A stretch of 64,000 nucleotides of DNA from NCBI GenBank assembly GCA_029851415.1, contig CM056743.1, positions 16,452,467 through 16,516,466 of the forward strand. The letters are read 5' to 3'. How positions within the stretch are numbered: the first letter of the stretch is position 1; every line of letters begins with the position of its first letter. Positions 20,471-34,146 of the stretch are shown here, in pieces. This DNA is from Eretmocerus hayati. Lineage: Eukaryota; Arthropoda; Insecta; Hymenoptera; Aphelinidae. The position numbers and the translations under genes were made by a program. Under the pieces are notes generated by a model that was given only the letters and a program-made list of their open reading frames with translations, ran no database searches and was not told the origin of the DNA.

Positions 20471-22231
20471 ATTTTCTGGGTGTGCGTATGGCGTGTGTGG
20501 AATCACGATGTGAATATGTTTATCGATTAATAATTTTTTGGATGCGCGCATCAATACTGTATAAACAGAAGATATGTAACAGCAGAAGGCTTTTGATCAA
20601 CATTTTTTCATTCACTCTCCACTGATCATTCTCTATCGATTGCAATAAAAAGAGAAACGTGTTCCTAATTATTTCAACTCGATATCTGTTAAATATTATG
20701 TGACATTGTTCATTTATCAAGTACTATTTGTCAAATAAGAATAATGTGTTCTAGTGAGAATATGAGACTTTCTTATATCAATCTTGGATTGATATAATCA
20801 CATCTCCAAATCATAAATTTTCGAGTCCTATGGAAAATTACAAATCACTTGATATTGCTTTTGAGTTTGGAGGGCAGTCGATGGTTGAATGTATGGCGTG
20901 AGAATAACAGAATGCACTATACATAGCTCACGAATTTTAATCACCCATTCAAAATTGAAATTAAGTAAGTCATTTATGAATCCTCACTATATCCTTGCTA
21001 CAAAACACATTCCGGTTGATCATGGAAGCTCTAGCAGCTCGTGAGTTATCCCTAGCAATAATATAAAGCACCATACCTTCAGTAGCCACACACATGTCTA
21101 CGATTCTCCAGTGTTAATGTACAGTGATGATTCACGACTACTTGGCCACAAGATCGAGGGAACTCATACATTCAATAACACTTAAAGTGCCCTGGAGCGT
21201 CTGTACATGTCTGCTTTGTCGATAAATGGGGCGGACGAGTACCCGTCGTAAAGCTCCAGTGCCACCTTTCCAACTCTCATTCGGGGCATTCTTTACCCTC
21301 TACAATCCTAATTGACAGCGTAAATCATTAGAAGTCGATGTCAACACTCGCCGCCCATTATGTAGAATGAGTGATGTTAAAATACGCTGCAGTGCGATAT
21401 CTAATATTTGGATATAAATGTTGTCAATCGGTCGTGCCCCAATAGCCACCCCGGCTTGGCTGTTCACAGTCAAATCCTGAATGATAATCCTATAAACAAA
21501 ATTAGTTGATTGTCAGAGAGTACAGTTATACTGATAACTAGTATTGGCAGATACTCTGAATGATATTGTGGCAATATCAATCTATTCACTCATATTGTCA
21601 ATAGCTTCTCGAGTTGTCGGATCATGATCGAGATAACTGGTTGGAAGAAAATGGTACGATATCTGACAAAAAGCGCACGACATTCTCCAATTATAATTTA
21701 GGTAGAAATTTCCCGGACTCCAGGTTCTGATAATAAACACAGAGACCTATGATCATGAATCAGTAACAGGTGTTAAAACTCAGTCATTCAAATCGTTTCA
21801 CTTCATTAAAATGAAATTAGCAGGTTTTTGAATATATTGAGAAGAACGCATTGATTCGCGTGTCGCACTATGTTCTGAAAATTTTTGATGACATTGCAGT
21901 AGTTGTCCGAAAATTATTCATCTATCTCACCTAGACAATTACAACCTGAAGTTATGAATCAAGACAGCAAGATGTCTTTTTTCCATTCTCACGAATAACT
22001 TCTAACCGTAGACCCTCTTCCTTCCTGAGTAGCATTGGAGTTCATTTACGATACTCCTAATTAATATCATGAGCTGCTCTAGAAGTCAAACCAGTCCGGA
22101 TAAATTTTGTTATGGAATTTGAAGAAGCCTCTCAGATTTTTCTATCAGGCTCCTTTTTGCATTACAGAACCGCCAAGGAGTTGATTGTGCCTACTGGATC
22201 GAAAAGACAAAAAGACCGAGATCGTCATACT
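20471..22231. other. no gene seen
   Basis: AT-rich intergenic DNA. Only a small inverted pair, CTGGAGC / GCTCCAG (about 21190-21260), was noted. Open frames are short and unconvincing. Confidence 0.4.
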
Positions 22232-23244
22232 CTGGGCGCTCATCGAGGCTCCCGTCGCCACTTCAACCACCCCCCCCCCCCGGAACATTTATACCTTATT
22301 TCATGTAATTTGACGCGCTGAATCGATTCTTTGGGGTCGCTTCTCGGAATTCCTAACACTTTTTTTGTTATTAACAATTTTGTGTGTAAAATTGAGGTTT
22401 TTTGCATTATCTCGAGTTCTATGCATTTTCCGAGGAAATTCCATCGGATCAAAGTTGTAGATCGTGGAATTTCCTACAAAGAAGGTCTACACAAGTTTCC
22501 TGGGAAATGAAAACTCCAGTCGGAAAGTACGCGAAAAGCGCTCGGCGCGGTTAACATGCATTTGAATGGGACTGTCAACGTTGCGTGGTTAGATGCGCTG
22601 TCAATTTCACAGTTGTCAATTTCTGGCAAAGCGACCAAAAGCATCTTGAAGACGACAGAATTCCCTTCTGAACAGCACAGGTCTTATCTCGTCAAGTACG
22701 AAGCTCTTCCAGTGGAGAGCGAGAGAAGGTGAAAAAGTGCAGATATTGAGCTCCGCGTGCAGGTAGTTTTGCCGCGAGAATAGCGTATTGATATGAGACG
22801 CAACATGTGCCATTTTGAAGGGAATTTCATCCTCTTTGAGATGCTTTTAGTCGCTCTGCCAGAAAATGAAGACTGTCAAATTGGCAACGCATCGAACAAT
22901 GCAACGCTAACAGTCTCGTTCAAACGCATGTAAACCGCGCCGAGCGCTTTTCGCGTACTTTTCGACTGGGGTTTTCATTTCCCAGGAGACGTGTGAGGAC
23001 TTTTCTGTGGACAATTCCACGATCTACAACTTTGGTCCGATGAAGTTTCCCCGGAAAATGCATAAAACTCGAGATAATGGCAAAAAACCTCGATTTAACA
23101 CACAAAATTGTCAATAACAGAAAAAGTATTCGGAATTCGGGAAAGCGACCTCGAAAAACCGATTCGACGCATCGAAATACCTAATATAAAGTATAGATTT
23201 CCCGAAGAATTGAAGTGGCCACGGAAACCTCAGTGGGCGCCCAG
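22232..23244. mobile_element. foldback element, 1.0 kb
   Basis: Arms of about 400 bp in inverted orientation: CTGGGCGCTCA at the left end, TGGGCGCCCAG at the right. Internal matching pairs include GCGAAAAGCGCTCGGCGCGG / CCGCGCCGAGCGCTTTTCGC and GATCGTGGAATT / AATTCCACGATC. The left arm carries a run of 12 C. No coding sequence is present. The axis is near 22740. Confidence 0.8.
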
Positions 23245-23399
23245 GCTATCACTGTAAATGTTATCTGAAAAAACTGTGGTTAAATACAGCATTCAACCAG
23301 CTGATTTGATGGAAAATTCAACCACATGGTTGGAATTTTTTGAAAAAGATGTAAAGATGATTTTGAAAGTTGCCAGAAAAATTCAAGTCTTGGGTACTT

Positions 23400-24780
23400 G
23401 TAATTCCACGAGAAAATGTACGAGTGATTCCACGAGAAAACGATAGACAAAAATGGGGTGAGTCTCAGATTCCATTTGAGTCAACTTTTCCGATCCTATA
23501 GGTCAAGATATGAACATCTGCCACCATGAAGGGAAATTGGAAAATTTTCTTCGGACCCAGGCGCATAAATCAAGATTCGGTTTTTTTTTGCAAAATTGTT
23601 GTAATTTTTTTTAATAAAGTCGCTATAACTCAGAAACGACTCTAAGTAGAGGAGCGGGGTTCAGTGCATCTGAAGGGTGAGTAAAAAATCTATCAAAAAC
23701 CACTTCGAAATTTTGGTTTCCATGTCACCTCGATTATACATGGGTAATTCCGTGGAAATCATCTTCGACTCTTCCTCTCAAAAAGCTATTCTTTTGAATA
23801 TTCAAAAGTACATTTTTCAATGTAAAAAGTTGTGTTTTTTTGAAAAATGTACTTTCATTCTGCATTTCTGGGTTCTAAGGTATTTTTTGGGTGGTTTTTG
23901 AATTTTAATAATAAAAAACTTCAATTTTCTGCGCATGCGTGAGATTTGGGGATTCCAAAACCAACTTTCCCGTGAAGCTGAGAGAATTCCCTTGAAATTC
24001 ACCACTTGCTGAGTTCAATTCCTTGATTCAAACTAAAGTTTCAGTCTTTTTCAACACCGAGTACAAAAAGCAGCTCGGAGTGAGGTCCCTATTCGATTCG
24101 ATGGATGCCTTCATGTTCTCGCTCAATGCAACCTTTATCTTTCGGAGGATGCAACTCCGGTTCTAGTTGATGGAATTGAACTTTGCAAGTAGTCATTTTC
24201 AAGAAAATTTTCTCAGTTTTTTAAAAAAATCGGTTTTGGAAACTCCAAATCCCGCGCATGCGCAGAAAATTGAGGTTTTTCAACATTGAAATTCAAAAAA
24301 TGCCCAAAAATCACCTTAAAACCCAGAAATGCAGAATGAGAGTATTTTTCCGAAAAGAGCACAACTTTTCACATCGAAAAATTTACTTTCGAATATTCCA
24401 AAGGAATAGCTTCTTGAGAACAAGAGTCGAAGATGATTGTTACTGAATCACCTATATATAATCGAAGTGATATGAAAGCCGAAATTTCGAAGTGGTTGTT
24501 GATAGATTCTCTACTCACCTTTCAGATGCATTGAACCCCGTTCCTCTACTTAGAGTCGTTTCTGAGTTATAACGATTTTATTAAAAAAAAGATACGAAAA
24601 TGTTGCAAAAAAAATGTTAAGACCAAATCTTGAATTATGCGCCAGGGTCCGAAAAAAATTTTCCATTTTATTTTTATGATGGCACATGTTCATATTTTGA
24701 CTTATAGAATCGAGGAAATTGATTCGAAAAGGAATCTGAGACCCAACCCATTGTTGTCCATCGTTTCCTCGTGGAATTAC
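23400..24780. mobile_element. foldback element, 1.4 kb
   Basis: Ends GTAATTCCACGAG and its exact complement CTCGTGGAATTAC at 24768-24780. Arms of roughly 600 bp match throughout, for example AACGACTCTAAGTAGAGGA / TCCTCTACTTAGAGTCGTT. The axis is near 24090. No coding sequence. A clear target duplication was not found. Confidence 0.8.
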
Positions 24781-27660
24781 TCGTACAGCATTGTTGATAA
24801 TCAGTGAATTTCTTGACTCGGAGAAGAACGGGTCACAAACTCGATTTATCATTTGGAAAAGTACTTGCACAGGAGCTACATTACCACCATGCAAAATCGG
24901 TACACAAACGAAATCAAATTGTTTGATGAGTGCATTCTATGAAAAGTTCATTTTACAGCTACTTGGACGACTTTTGACGCAAATCAATCATAATGCTTAC
25001 CCGAGTCAACTTTTTGAAGAATTTTAATATGGATATCGAATTTGACAGAAAATTAGAATTTGGCACAAGGTATACAGTTGCCTCAACGACCATGTTTTTC
25101 GAGTCTGTATTGTCTGACTCATTTATTGTGTCAATATAGAGTTTGGATAAGCGTATCAAAATATCATCAAATGGTGAAAACGTAAATGACGCGCCTCTGA
25201 TGCATTGATGAGGCACAAGGCATGAAAATGATGCCTTGCCACCTCTTTGATGATTACAAGATGCACCCTTACAAAAAATTTTTGACTCCGAATAACAATC
25301 AACTTGTATAAAAATAAGATATTCATTCGTTTTGGGACATTTCTGATGTAGATAAGTTATATCTCTTTGAATTTCAAATTTTCACCACTACAGATGTACC
25401 TCTGGTGCTTTCTGGACAAATCGTTTGAAGAATTAGAAGTTTTAACATAAGAACGTTGTAGTTTGTTCATTTTGAGGGAGTATCGTGAGCCGAGAACTGA
25501 AACGTGGGTCGATTGTAAGAGCACAATTCTCATCCCAAAGCTGTCAAAACTACCAATAGTCGAACGCGGCTCCATTAACTGTCATTAAGCATTGAAAAAA
25601 TTCATTCCCTTTCTAGCATCCTCCCATGATAAGGTAGTTTGGCTAATTAACGAGTGTTTCGTGCAAATCATTGTCAAGAAATAACCCACTTGGTGGTGCA
25701 TCAAAACTTATTGATCACGATGAATGTATCTTATCAGTTGGATGAATATTGCCGTCAAATGTGTACTATGACTACACCTTGTCCGAAAACATTGATGAAG
25801 GGTTCAATTAGACATAAGAATGAAAATTCAAATTTATGGAGATTCATGAGTGATTAAGTTTTTCATACCTTATGGTTGTGTCAATGGTTCCTCTAATCAC
25901 GTCGCACGAACAATGACCCTCCAATTTCTATCATGGTATTGTATTTCCCAACAGTTCCACTTTTCACTGCACACTAGAAAAATATGTGTCACCATCAAGT
26001 GAATTTATATATATCTGAGTCCCTGCAACATAGTGTGACGTCTAGTTATATTTATTGTGAGCTCTAGACAAGTATAATTTGCATCGGTGTATTGTGGCCA
26101 ATGGTAATCTTATGGCCTATACCTTCTCAGTGCTAGCCCTAGTTTTGAGCCACTAACTGAATAGTATGCTCTCGGGATTTAGGGCATGAAGAGAAAGAGA
26201 AGGGAATTGTTCAATAATATGAATGGGTGGAACCTTGTTGGCGATCGGTGGTTCACTCCTATTCGGTATGTCAAGAGCGTATCTGGTGGATGCGCCCTAA
26301 TGCGCTCGTCTATCTCAAGTCTTCCCTAGCTGCGCAGACTAGCTTGCGCGCGGGGCAATTAGGAGAGAAAGTGGCCTAAAACGTTATTCTTACACTGCAC
26401 TGCTCTCGCAATGCTGTGGGCCCGAAACTCTATATATGTATAGTATATATATGTATATATTGAATAGTGGGGCTGGCTCTCTTATGGGACTGACCGTGTT
26501 TCAATGGATCTTCGGCTCGGTACTCTGTGTCTATTTCCTAAAAGGCGACTCTTGGGATTTGGAACTATTCTTCAAGACCTCTGCTACTCGCCAAATGCGT
26601 TCAAAAACCCTTAAATATTCTGTAGGTACGTTGACAAACGTTATTTTGATAAAATGTACCTATGCGATAGGTGATTTTAGTCGCGAGCGGAATTGCTCAT
26701 AACTCGATGACCATTGGGTAGAATCGACTCTAGTTCAGCTTGAAATACGCAAAAAGGAGTAATTTAAATGGCAAATAACCGTTGCTAGTCAATTTCACAA
26801 TAGTTGTTGGGTTTTGAACAAAACCTGTGTTAAGTCCGATACGGTAGCGATATGGGGCAAAATGGGTGTTGAGTTTGAATATTTTCACTGCAAACACTTG
26901 GGATGAGTTTGAACTTGGCTATTTACCTACTGGTACCTCTGAGCTACTCTAAGAAACCTTTGATAGCCCTCTAAATGAGTTCACTTTGCAATGTAGTCGA
27001 ATCGAAGAGAGAAAAATGCACTTTCCGTCGTTCGGGTCGGCTGGCGAAAAATGGATGATTTTACCTTGGCGGGTCGAATGTTATGGGAATTCACTTTGTA
27101 GAAGTTCCAAAAGGTAGGTAGACTACGTGTCTGAGTACCCCGAACTCTATTGCGATGTTAAAATCGAAAATAAAATAGTTACGGGTAGTTCACGCGCGAA
27201 AATTGCAATCACTCGGACGAAAAATTGGGAGGTACGCAAACGTCAATTTCTCGAGATCTAGGTATCAAAATGAAGCTCACAATAGCTAGTTTTTGAGCTG
27301 ACACTATTCAAAGAGATTATGCACGCTAATCCATGAATTTAATCAATGTGAGCAAACCATGGGTGAAATCTGGGGTACTTCGAAAATACTCGGGTAGCGC
27401 GAGAATTTGACGATAAAAGTGGCATTTCCCTAATGTACTGGCCTAAAATGATTCTCTTTCAGCTTAATCCCCTTCCTTGAGACTCGACAAACCCTGTTGA
27501 AACGAAATCCACGAAAGAATTGACACGAAGTTAGAGTAACACTGAAACTTGGGGTGAATTATGCACTCGCTGACCACAATCACACTCGGGAAAATTCCTA
27601 CAATCCTCACTATTTAAACGGGGTAGAACTGTGGAGTTGCACGGATCGGGTATAGTGCAA
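24781..27660. other. no gene recognised
   Basis: Mostly AT-rich. An AT/TATG microsatellite lies at about 26430-26462. The block 26700-27600 has the texture of old transposon DNA but has no terminal repeats or coding motifs that I can identify. Confidence 0.35.
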
Positions 27661-27689
27661 ATTTGAGATTGATACTTAAAATTACTCAC

Positions 27690-28002
27690 TTGTGGTTATA
27701 TAGTTGGCTGTGGAGGAATCCTGTACTGCTGATTGGCACTGGTAAATAATCCACCTCTCTTGGGTTTTTCTGTTTATTTCCTTTTGGTTACACTGCACTC
27801 TGACAATTTGAAGTGCGTCTTTCTGATGATCCACAGTTTACTTCCAATATTATATTGATAGTTATTTCACTTGCACTTATTACTTGCTTTGGTATCAAGA
27901 GCTCGTGAAAACTCGGAAGAATTGACTGTGTTGGAGTCACTTCAAAACTATACTGAGAAGAAAAAGATTCCACGTGGGCCCTCTGGAGGCCCTCTTTATA
28001 TA
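27690..28002 (-). promoter_or_regulatory. TATA promoter and likely untranslated first exon, minus strand
   Basis: The minus strand reads GATATATAAAGAGG (TATA at 28002-27994). After it comes an A-rich, C-poor leader of the type seen in insect 5' UTRs, ending at a consensus donor, CCACAA-GTGAGT (exon end 27690). A GTG-initiated open frame crosses the leader but has no ATG, so it is probably not translated. The next exon would lie to the left and was not found. Confidence 0.4.
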
Positions 28003-28636
28003 TCAGGTGCGCTCGATTATTGTCCTCGATACTCGCGTTCTATTCAAATTTTGTTTACTCAAAACGTCAACTTGACCGATCTGCGCACGTAAGAGCAAAT
28101 GCCTTTTCCGGAGAAAGAAACCGAGCCATGCATATTCTTGGGCATACTCCAGTATGATTCGACCTCTAGGCAATTTATCATTCTCGCTCTCAAGTGTCAT
28201 CTTTACGTACTTGATGAGTTTTCCTATGCGCCGGGCTATCCGATATTTGTGCATTATAATACAACGGAGTCTGTGGGCCCGCGTTAGTGATCAATTATGC
28301 ATGCGCACCTGCGCGAGGGAAGGGTCAGCGGCCCGCAGTGCGCCACTCGGCTCTTTTATTCTCGTTTTGCATAGTTGCATCTTTCGCTCAATGTTAGACT
28401 GTGCACCTATCAGCATCGAGATGGATTGAGGAATGTAGAGCACACGGGAATTATGACGAGACGTTGACATTTCAGGCCAAATTTCGTTGTGCAATGCTCT
28501 CTGGACAACATCGATGATTTTAGCCTGACCTCGATAGATTCTACTCACATTTCTGAGTTCACGATGATTTTACATGAAATTACCAAAAATATGATTTTAC
28601 GATGGGTTTCGATGATTCTTACCTTTCAAAAAGAAG
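28003..28636. other. upstream flank, no gene
   Basis: Moderately GC-rich in places (about 28260-28360), otherwise without features. It may hold regulatory DNA for the minus-strand promoter at 28000. Confidence 0.3.
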
Positions 28637-28639
28637 TTA

Positions 28640-31600
28640 GGGCCGAAACATGGTGGCCTTGTACGTGTGATTTTTTAAACGTACATGAATCTCTTGTCAC
28701 TTTGACGTTCAGGCGTGCGCACAGGTTTGCGCAAGAGTTTACTTCGAGTTGACAAGAGTCGAGAAGAGTGCGGAAGGAACGCCACGTGCCCATGAAACTC
28801 ACGTGTACAACGAGATGTTGTGCGTGAAATTTGAAAACTGCAGCTCGCGTCTCTGAACGTACAACAGCGAGGGGCTTGGTGCAGCAACAGCGGGGTGTCA
28901 GATGCAACAGCGGGGGGCACGGTCCCAGAAAATTGACGTGAATACCAGGGCATCGAGGATCGCAATCGGACTGCCCCGCCCACGGTTTTATTGAGCCTGA
29001 GTAGCCGTGCTAATATCTGGCTTGTCAGATCGAATTTTAAAAAGGGCAAAATCTTGTATCATCGCTGACAAGTCGGCTTATCAGTTCCGGCCTGATCAGA
29101 GCATCAAAAGCCCGTTTGGATGGTGAAAATCGGGCCATTTTTGATAGCCCCAAGTGATATCGGAAAATTGCTCGAGATATCGCATCGGCTATCAAATATG
29201 ATCCGATTTTCACCATTCGAACGGGTTTTTGACGCTCTGATCAGGTTGGAACTGGTAAGCCGACTCGTCCACGATAATACAAGATTTTGCACTTTTGCAA
29301 AAGTATCTGGAAAGTAATCAGCGCGGCCACTCAGGCCCAATGAAGGCAAAAGGACAGGGCAGTCGGACCCCCGCAGGTTTTGACGAGGAGATTTATGACC
29401 TGGTGCAAATCGAGTAATATCGGTTTTCGGGATTCTATTGTCTGATTTTGAAGCTTTTCCAAGCCAGCTTGGCGTTCGCGCGTGCGCACGCTCTCCATTT
29501 GAATAACATGGGTTGACGTTCGCGTTGGCGTTTTTTCTTGTAAACTTGGCACACAGACCGGCCCCGCCTACACATTCGGAATCGCCGGAAGAGGTCGAAG
29601 AATATAGATCAAGAAGTCATTTCGATTTCGAGGCATGTTAGATAGATGGACATATAGATGAATGACATTTTCATTCCATATTTTGATACTATATCATATT
29701 TGCTCCTTTCTGGTACCATATATACCTGCATAATTTTTTTTTTCCAAACACAAGCTTTTGCCATACGTTCAAAAATTTTAAGTCATCGCAACCATCCCCG
29801 CACAACGCGCGCGTTTTAGAATTCTAGTGTCTTTGAATCAGCACACATGGTCCATTTCAGTCTCATTGGTTTCATCACTATCAAGAAAGAATTTCCATAC
29901 AGTCCCGTGGAATGTGAAAAAAATTTACCTGAGTCCTTCTGATGAACTTGAGACATATCAAAACCCGCGCATCAAAATCAATGAGCGTAACAAACACTTG
30001 GACGGGACCACTGGAATAACTCTTTATGCAATTTTTCAATGTTTGAGTGCATACAAAATTGCATAAAATAGCATTCGCGCCTCGATCATGAGGTTCCCCG
30101 CTTTTGAGCTACAACCTCATAATCTCGGTGCGAAACCTATCATTTTCTGTAGTATGATTAGTATCGAGACGGATTGTTGTTGAAATACATTTGAATCAAT
30201 ATAACCCAACACGGGGATGGTTGCGATGACTCAAAATTCTTGAACATATGGCAAAAGCTTTTGTGTTTGAAAGAAAAAAATTATGCAGGTATATATGGTA
30301 CCAGAAAGGAGCAAATATGATATAGTATCAAAATATGGAATGAAAATGTCATTCATCTATATGTCCATCTATCTAACATGCCTCGAAATCGAAATGACTC
30401 CTTGATCTATATTCTTCGACCTCTTCCGGCGATTCCGGATTTGTAGGCGGGGCCGGTCTGTGCGCCAAGTTTATAAGAAAAAACGCCAACGCGAACGTCA
30501 ACCCATGTTATTTAAATGGAGAGCGTGTGCACGCGCGAACGCCAAGTTGGCTTGGAAAAGCTTCAAAATCAGACAATAGAATCCCGAAAACCGATATTAC
30601 TCGATTTGCACCAGGTCATAAATCTCCCCGTCAAAACCTGCGGGGATCCGACCGCCCTGTCCTCTTGCCTTTATAGGGCCTGAGTGGCCGCGCTGATTAC
30701 TTTCCAGATACTTTTGCAAAAGTGCGAAATCTTGTATTATCGTGGACGAATCGGCTTATCAGTTCCAACCTGATCAGAGCGTCAAAAGCCCGTTCGAATG
30801 GTGAAAATCGGATCATTATCTGATAGCCGATGCGATATTTCGAGCAGTTTTCCGATATCACTTCGGGCTATCAAAAATGGCCCGATTTTCACCATTCAAA
30901 CGTGCTTGTGATTCTCTAATCAAATCCGAGCTGATAAGCGCACATGTGTGGCAATAATGCACTTTTTTGCACTTTCCAAAATTCACCGCTGGAAAGCTAT
31001 TAGTGCGGGTGTATATGCCCAATAAGACCAGAGCTCGCGTCACAATTAGCAGCTATGTATAGGCTGGATTTACAACAGCGGGGGGACCGGTCCCCAAAGA
31101 TTGTTGAAAAAACTCAATCAGCACCGAGGACCGTCAGCCTGCCCCGCCCACGGTTGTATTAGGACTGAGTGACCGCGCTAATGACTTTCCAGATACTTTT
31201 GCAAAAGTGCAAAATCTTGTATTATCGCTGTCGAGTCGGCTTATCAGTTCCAACCTGATCAGAGCATCAAAAGCCCGTCCGAATGGTGGAAATCGGGCCA
31301 TATTTGATAGCCGAGGTAATACCTCGAGAAATTTTCCGATATCATTCACGGCTATCAAAAATGGCTCCATTTTTACCATCCAAACGGGCTTTTGATGCTC
31401 TGATCAGGCCGGAACTGAGAAGCCGACTCATCAGCGATACTACAAGATTTTGCCCTTTTTAAAATTCGATCTGACAAGCCATTAGCACGGCTACTCAGGC
31501 TCAATAGAACCGTGGGCGGGACAGGCGTATTGTGATCCTCGATCTCGTCCGCGATGCTATCCATAATTTTCTGGGACCGTGGCCCCCGCTGTTGTTGCAT

Positions 31601-31848
31601 GAGCCCCCCGCTGTTGTACGCTCAGTAGCGAGCTCTCTATTTGAGATTACAAGTTCAAGTTCCAGTTTTAAATTTTCACGCACAACATCTTGTTGTACGT
31701 GACGTTTGCAGGCACTTTGGCGTTTCCAAAAGGTTTCACGTCAAAAAACAACAACTTCTTGGTTGCGCACAAACGTGCGCACTTCCTAGTTCATGCTTGT
31801 CATCAAAACTCATGTACGTGTAAAAATCTTGCCACCATGTTTCGGCCC
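28640..31848. mobile_element. 3.2-kb nested palindromic element with TTA target duplication
   Basis: Ends GGGCCGAAACATGGTGGC at the left and its complement GCCACCATGTTTCGGCCC at the right, flanked by TTA (28637-28639, 31849-31851). TTA and GGGCC ends fit PIF/Harbinger. Outer arms of about 500 bp match (28640-29160 with 31330-31848). Inside is a second palindrome with arms of about 740 bp (29050-29790 with 30210-30930) around a unique core of about 400 bp. A module with CTTATCAGTTCC and CTGATCAGAGC recurs six times in alternating orientation. No transposase is encoded. Confidence 0.85.
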
Positions 31849-32065
31849 TTACATTGATTCGACGGAGTTTCTACGAAACGCGGTGTTTCCATTCATCATC
31901 TGATAAGAATAATGAATGAAAGTTGGCATTTTCACATGTCATCTTTCCCGAGATTCATATCCTCTTGATAATGTATTCCGGGAAATTTAAGTTACATATT
32001 ACCGTATAACTCTCTATCCATAACTATCATTTATATTTTGTGAATATATATTTTGGAATTCTTAC

Positions 32066-32333
32066 CGACATTACAATAGTCATGACATAATTGAATTTCC
32101 AGAATAACTTTCCAATGACTGCATTCACTGTCATAATTGCAATGATCTCCTCTCGATACCACACAGCAGAGAGTACAATTATCATTAAATATCTCCATTC
32201 TCTTATATCTCACAGCTATTTCAACGATTGAAGCAGATCGATGAGGAAATAGAATTTTGAATGCATGATGGCTACATGATATATTGATTGACGAAATTTT
32301 GAGGCAAGCTGTGACAAAACACAAATGTCTCAT
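32066..32333 (-). CDS. cysteine-rich exon candidate
   Basis: A minus-strand open frame that ends at a perfect donor, TGTCG-GTAAGA (exon end 32066). The last part is Cys-dense (NDNCTLCCVVSRGDHCNYDS, then CSHW and LCHDYCN), giving spacing C-x2-CC-x7-C-x5-C-x12-C-x3-C. The frame begins with ATG at 32333 but no convincing signal peptide follows, so the start may be in another exon. Small disulfide-rich secreted domains look like this, but no family is recognised and chance is possible. Confidence 0.25.
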
Positions 32334-32369
32334 AGATATACTTTGGCATTTGCTTGTATGTCTCACAAC

Positions 32370-33940
32370 AGTTTGATGGTTGTGTGATAGTGTTGGTTTA
32401 GAGCAATTTCGACTATAGAGGACCCATCGACAGCAATGCTCTTTCAGTTTGATTTGAATGAATCAATTGGAGATAAAACCTTCTACAACATTGAAACACT
32501 TGACAAAATGCTCACCGATCATTCTTAACTAACTGAGTGATTGCAGATGCACGTTCACTTGCAACAAAAATCAATAGTACCAGTCCATTATGTAAATGCA
32601 CTTCATAACCACGAGACAATGTTTTGGCTAGGTAGACTATTAGTGCAATCCTGATACCAATAGATGATGCACCAACTTGGTCTTCCGACTGTTCAGCAAC
32701 AAAACTGAGGCTTAGAGTTCCGGAATCACCAACACAAATTGGAACATTGTTTCGCTCTCATGCAAGGCAATATCTATGGAATAAATTGAAACTGTGGGTG
32801 ATTGGTTCAAAGATGACCTATAAGGTATGGATGGGACATCTCATGATAGCATTTGTATTTGCACTTTAAAGTTGGATAGCGACTCTCCAGTGTCTCAATT
32901 TTGAATGAGACGCATGGGTCTTTGGTACAAAGGATCAAGTTATTTTTCTCGAGAAGCTTCTTCAGACATCATTTTTGAGGATCCTTGGCATAATATACTG
33001 TCTAGACACAGTCAAGTCCTCTAGTGGGCTCAATTTTTATAGGAACATTCTCATAACTGAATGAGCATCCATACATATTTCAAGTTACCAGGAAGATGCT
33101 GGCCTTCTTATTTTGCGCAATTTTCATGATGCAATCAACTCTCATAACGCAAGCAACCCAAAATGCAATTTATGCAGATTCTTGATGAGATCGAAGCGAG
33201 AGTTGAATCCACGTTGGATTAAAATGTGAATAGGGAAATGGATAATTCTTCCACAATCTAGGATGAGGAAGTATATGCGGGCCATGCGTGAGGTACAACA
33301 TACATGATTGTCATACTCATCAAGTGTTAGAAAAAGAGAGCTACAGCTGCAAATTTACCTTCGAGGAGGTGATGAGCTGGAATACGGAAAGCTTGTATCA
33401 GATGAAGCAGCGCTGATTTGAAGACGAACCTTCCAAGAGTGCGAGTTGACACGGCATTAACCACATCCAAAATTTTGTTCAACATGCATTAATTTCATGG
33501 TGTTCAGCTCGAATGGTGGCCAGGATCCTTGACTCGGCGAGCTCGAAATTTGCTGAGGTTCCGAATCACACTTTGTGAATAACTCATAAATAAAATTACT
33601 CCAGACAGCGTCCTGGAACGACACCAGATACTGATAACTTACTTTCCATTATTGCTGGTCTGTAGATGTTCAATTATTTACACTACTTTTTGGGTAAGTT
33701 AATCCGCCTACACAAGAGCATCTGATGGCATGGTTTTTGGATTACATGATAGACCTGTTGCTAGATGATCTGTTGCGGCGTTGCGTTCGCCATTTTGAAG
33801 CAGGGCCTAATAGTTGCTCGTTGCGAGTCGAGTGACATCGTGTGTACGTTCCCTCGTGGTGAGAAACTGAACTATTCCACCCCACGCCCCCACGCAGCCA
33901 GCACCCCACAGCGACAGTAACCAAGGGTGTTAAAGAATCA
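32370..33940. other. no gene seen
   Basis: AT-rich intergenic DNA that becomes GC-richer from about 33770 to 33930, probably as promoter DNA for the plus-strand gene that follows. Confidence 0.35.
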
Positions 33941-33948
33941 GACCAAAA

Positions 33949-34037
33949 GTATTATACCCGTCTAGAAGGGTATTATACAGGTCGACGGTCTAATGAGAAT
34001 TATACCATCATGCGGTCTGGTAGGTATTATACTGGTC
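33949..34037 (+). promoter_or_regulatory. short repeats GTATTATAC-N2-GTC upstream of BED-hAT gene
   Basis: The 14-bp unit GTATTATACNNGTC occurs at 33949-33962, 33970-33983 and 34024-34037. A degenerate form (ATTATACC) lies between, near 33999. GTATTATAC is almost palindromic. The group sits just before the likely first exon of the BED-hAT gene, so it could be a cluster of factor sites. Confidence 0.5.
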
Positions 34038-34039
34038 TG

Positions 34040-34146
34040 ATACTGAGTACTAGACTAAACCGCGGTTTGATTGGTGGAAGCGCTGGAAGCTGTGGAAACT
34101 TGGGAGAACCAAGTTGGTTGGAGGCAATTTTAAGTGAAAATATTAG
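34040..34146 (+). other. possible 5' untranslated exon of the BED-hAT gene
   Basis: G-rich purine segment ending in ATATTAG-GTAAAT, a usable donor. A later acceptor (TGTTGCAG near 34784) precedes the ATG at 34824. The exon start is not defined. Confidence 0.3.
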
